A stretch of DNA of 64,000 nucleotides from Runella aurantiaca (GTDB taxonomy: Bacteria; Bacteroidota; Bacteroidia; Cytophagales; Spirosomataceae): positions 87,423-151,422 of the forward strand of contig NZ_QPIW01000016.1 of the NCBI RefSeq assembly GCF_003339505.1, given 5' to 3'. The translations under genes were made by a program, and so were the position numbers. How positions within the stretch are numbered: the stretch's first letter is position 1; the number at the start of each line of letters is the position of its first letter. The notes below the pieces were generated by a model. It had not been told where the DNA came from. It saw only the letters and a list, made by a program, of their open reading frames with translations, and did not search any database. Positions 62,358 through 64,000 of the stretch are shown one piece after another.

Positions 62358-63266
62358 TCAGTTAAAACTTGCCCTAAATTCCAGCGGACTTTGTTTGGTT
62401 TTGGTCTTAAATAATTTGCTGAAACTTTGCGAATGTTCAAAACCCAATTCAAAAGCAATTTCACTGACCGATAATTCGGTAGTAGAAAGCTTTTGCTTTG
62501 CTTTTTCAATCAATTTTTCGTGAATGTGTTGTTGCGTGGTTTGTCCTGTCAATTGTTTCAATAAACTGCCTAAATACTTGCCGGAAATATTGAGCGTATC
62601 GGCAACATATTGAACAGTTGGCAGTCCGTTTGAAAGTAACTCTTCGTTGTTGAAATAATCCGTCAATACATCTTCCAAACGACTTAGAATTTGCTTATTC
62701 GTAATTTTTCGGGTGATGAATTGACGTTCATAAAAACGTTGGGCATAAGTGAATAACAGTTCTAATTGTGCAATGATTACGTCTTGACTGAATTTGTCAA
62801 TATTGGAGTTGTATTCCTGTCGAATATTTTCAATGATGCCATTCATTATTTTTTCTTCTTTGTCTGAAAGAAACAAAGCCTCATTAGTTGCATAACCAAA
62901 ATATTCGTACTGTTTTATCTTTTTGGCAAGTGGTGTGTTCCATAAAAAATCGGGGTGAATAAACAGCATCCAACCTTCGAGATTTGGCGGAATTCCACCT
63001 TCTTCGCCACGCAAGATTTGTCCGGGAGACATAAATGCCATTAATCCTTCATCAAAGTCGTATTTCTTTTGCCCGTATAATAAATTGTTACAACCACGTT
63101 TGATGGATACTACATAAAAGTCGAAAATGACGGCATTGATAGCGGTTTGATTTTTAAATTGCCCTACTTCTACAATACTGATAAGCGGGTGATGCGGCTT
63201 TTCAAGCCCCGTTAAGCGGTGTCCTTCCGTAATGGATTTTATTCGGTATGGTGTTGTATATGCCAT
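62358..63266 (-). CDS. AraC-family transcriptional regulator
   Basis: 302 residues. The sensor half (KPHHPLISIVEVGQF, YDFDEGLMAFMSPGQILRGE, GWMLFIHPDFLWNTPLAKKI) is a cupin-like domain. The C-terminal double HTH includes LNISGKYLGSLLKQLTGQTTQQHIHE and LSVSEIAFELGFEHSQSFSKLFKTKTKQSPLEFR. It is a paralogue of the regulator at 29773 over the whole length. It precedes a DoxX-like gene and a decayed short-chain dehydrogenase on the same strand; such sets usually form its regulon. Confidence 0.93.
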   Translation of the reverse strand: MAYTTPYRIKSITEGHRLTGLEKPHHPLISIVEVGQFKNQTAINAVIFDFYVVSIKRGCNNLLYGQKKYDFDEGLMAFMSPGQILRGEEGGIPPNLEGWMLFIHPDFLWNTPLAKKIKQYEYFGYATNEALFLSDKEEKIMNGIIENIRQEYNSNIDKFSQDVIIAQLELLFTYAQRFYERQFITRKITNKQILSRLEDVLTDYFNNEELLSNGLPTVQYVADTLNISGKYLGSLLKQLTGQTTQQHIHEKLIEKAKQKLSTTELSVSEIAFELGFEHSQSFSKLFKTKTKQSPLEFRASFN

Positions 63267-63284
63267 TAGACAAAGTTAGTTTTT

Positions 63285-63629
63285 TTACAATTTAAACGGA
63301 TACTTCAACCATATCAAAATCAATGGTAAAGCCAAAAACGGAATTTCGATCAGTGCCATTTTATAGTCACCGGCGCGCAACGATAATGCCATAATTAAAA
63401 CAATGGTAACGGCATTCAAAACATTGGCGATGAAAAAAGTCTGTGGCAAGAATAACATCAAACCAATCAGGATTGAGAATACCCCAAAATAGGGCATTAT
63501 TGTTTTTGTGACACCCAGATTTGCCATCATTTTTGCCTGTTCAGCATTTGCGGGTTGAAAGGCATCCCAACCGTGCTTGACGCTCAAAACTGCAGACACC
63601 AATAGTAGGATTATGCTTACGATTTTCAT
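63285..63629 (-). CDS. DoxX-like small membrane protein
   Basis: 114 residues with four hydrophobic helices (about 1-16, 45-63, 66-84 and 90-110). The region VLSVKHGWDAFQ and PYFGVFSILIGLMLFLP resembles the DoxX-like family found beside AraC regulators and oxidoreductases. It lies 18 nt upstream of the AraC gene and is likely in one unit with it. Role unknown. Confidence 0.7.
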   Translation of the reverse strand: MKIVSIILLLVSAVLSVKHGWDAFQPANAEQAKMMANLGVTKTIMPYFGVFSILIGLMLFLPQTFFIANVLNAVTIVLIMALSLRAGDYKMALIEIPFLALPLILIWLKYPFKL

Positions 63630-63640
63630 TGGGTTATGGT

Positions 63641-63889
63641 TTAGTTATTATTCTGTTTTTGTGCTTTAATTTTTTTAAATTCTCGGTGTCCAAACTTCAA
63701 AAGGAAATTGGGAGCAATTCTGCTTGCTGTTTTTATCACACCTATTAAAATGGGTTTGAGTTCATTTTTATCTTTCAAAATCCCTTTAATGGCAACACTC
63801 ACCATTTTGTCCACACTCATCATCATACTTGGGTTTGGCGCTACTGCCCAATCATTTTGCAAATTGGTGATAACACCATAGCCGTCAGG
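63641..63889 (-). pseudogene. C-terminal remnant of a short-chain dehydrogenase
   Basis: About 82 codons in frame from 63889 down to the TAA at 63641-63643. The reading PDGYGVITNLQNDWAVAPNP followed by SMMMSVDKMVSVAIKGIL and LLKFGHREFKKIKAQK looks like the last third of a classical SDR, whose cofactor and Tyr-x3-Lys regions are absent. The frame is preceded by TAG at 63890-63892, the end of a different reading frame. The gene is therefore truncated by deletion or insertion. Confidence 0.65.
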
Positions 63890-64000
63890 CTAAGCCATTA
63901 AAATATCTTTGGGCGATGGTCTAATCGTGTTTTTGTCCAGCCTTCTCTTTTCTTTTTTCGCTGTACGAAAGAGAGATTCAAACAAATTAGCTATCCACTC
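63890..64000 (-). CDS. 3' end of an unidentified gene (partial)
   Basis: 36 codons from the window edge to TAG 63890-63892 read EWIANLFESLFRTAKKEKRR then LDKNTIRPSPKDILMA. No family recognised; the basic composition would suit a transposase end, but this is a guess. The stop directly abuts the SDR remnant in the same frame, so this gene probably interrupted or replaced the SDR's 5' part. Confidence 0.45.
   Translation of the reverse strand, partial: EWIANLFESLFRTAKKEKRRLDKNTIRPSPKDILMA

Noticed and set aside
1..64000. CRISPR array, tRNA, rRNA or complete insertion sequence
   Set aside because: I looked for regularly spaced repeats, tRNA-like cloverleaf 3' ends and transposase catalytic motifs and found none that I can support.

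Overview
The window reads as a stretch of chromosome from a Bacteroidota bacterium, probably order Cytophagales (a Runella/Dyadobacter/Spirosoma-type genome). The evidence is a SusC/SusD pair driven by a FecI/FecR sigma/anti-sigma pair, a type IX secretion (T9SS) C-terminal sorting domain, many Gfo/Idh/MocA, PQQ-dehydrogenase and cupin enzymes typical of this group, promoter-like boxes of the Bacteroidetes kind (TTTG, about 20 nt, TAnnTTTG), and weak Shine-Dalgarno signals. Genus level is inference. I see no rRNA, tRNA, CRISPR array or complete insertion sequence.

Layout. 1-9247: a partial acyl-CoA ligase, a lipase fused to a META domain, an AI-2E family permease, a three-gene ECF-sigma cassette lying between a truncated copy and the complete copy of a class III aminotransferase-fold gene, a nitrilase in operon with that gene, and purB. 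9353-13872: a PQQ dehydrogenase with a built-in haem c motif, a GlpF-type channel, a secreted protein of unknown function and a TPR lipoprotein. 13963-25365: a nutrient-uptake locus (MFS transporter, Gfo/Idh/MocA oxidoreductase, ECF sigma/FecR, SusC/SusD, TIM-barrel isomerase) that contains no glycoside hydrolase. The promoter regions of the oxidoreductase and the isomerase share an 18-nt block. 25516-28761: a di-haem cytochrome c and a Tat-exported phospholipase C. 28965-30663: a PIN toxin/antitoxin pair lying between a truncated and a complete copy of an AraC-family regulator.

30809-37567: an apparent oxidative operon (outer-membrane protein, 2Fe-2S subunit, molybdopterin subunit, acetyltransferase, two hydroxynitrile-lyase-like cupins, zinc alcohol dehydrogenase, cyclophilin-like lipoprotein). 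37654-41283: small housekeeping genes including mltG and a 4HBT thioesterase, plus an alpha/beta hydrolase lacking its serine nucleophile. 41752-49422: two tandem DUF4331 proteins (only the second with a T9SS sorting domain), a TPR lipoprotein and a His-rich TonB-dependent receptor, which together look like an uncharacterised surface/uptake system. 49589-56027: YihY/BrkB, a glycosyltransferase, YciO, DUF58, a YhcG-type PD-(D/E)XK nuclease and an alpha/beta hydrolase. 56302-58543: a Septu antiphage pair (ptuA ATPase plus ptuB HNH nuclease), visibly more AT-rich than its surroundings. 58675-64000: gamma-glutamyltranspeptidase, a CPA1 Na+/H+ antiporter, an AraC regulator, a DoxX-like protein and a decayed short-chain dehydrogenase abutting the end of an unidentified gene.

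The most unusual features are the two cassettes, each bracketed by a partial duplicate of the neighbouring gene; the DUF4331-TPR-TonB-receptor locus; the Septu system; and a set of short palindromes, one of them inserted in frame in a coding sequence.
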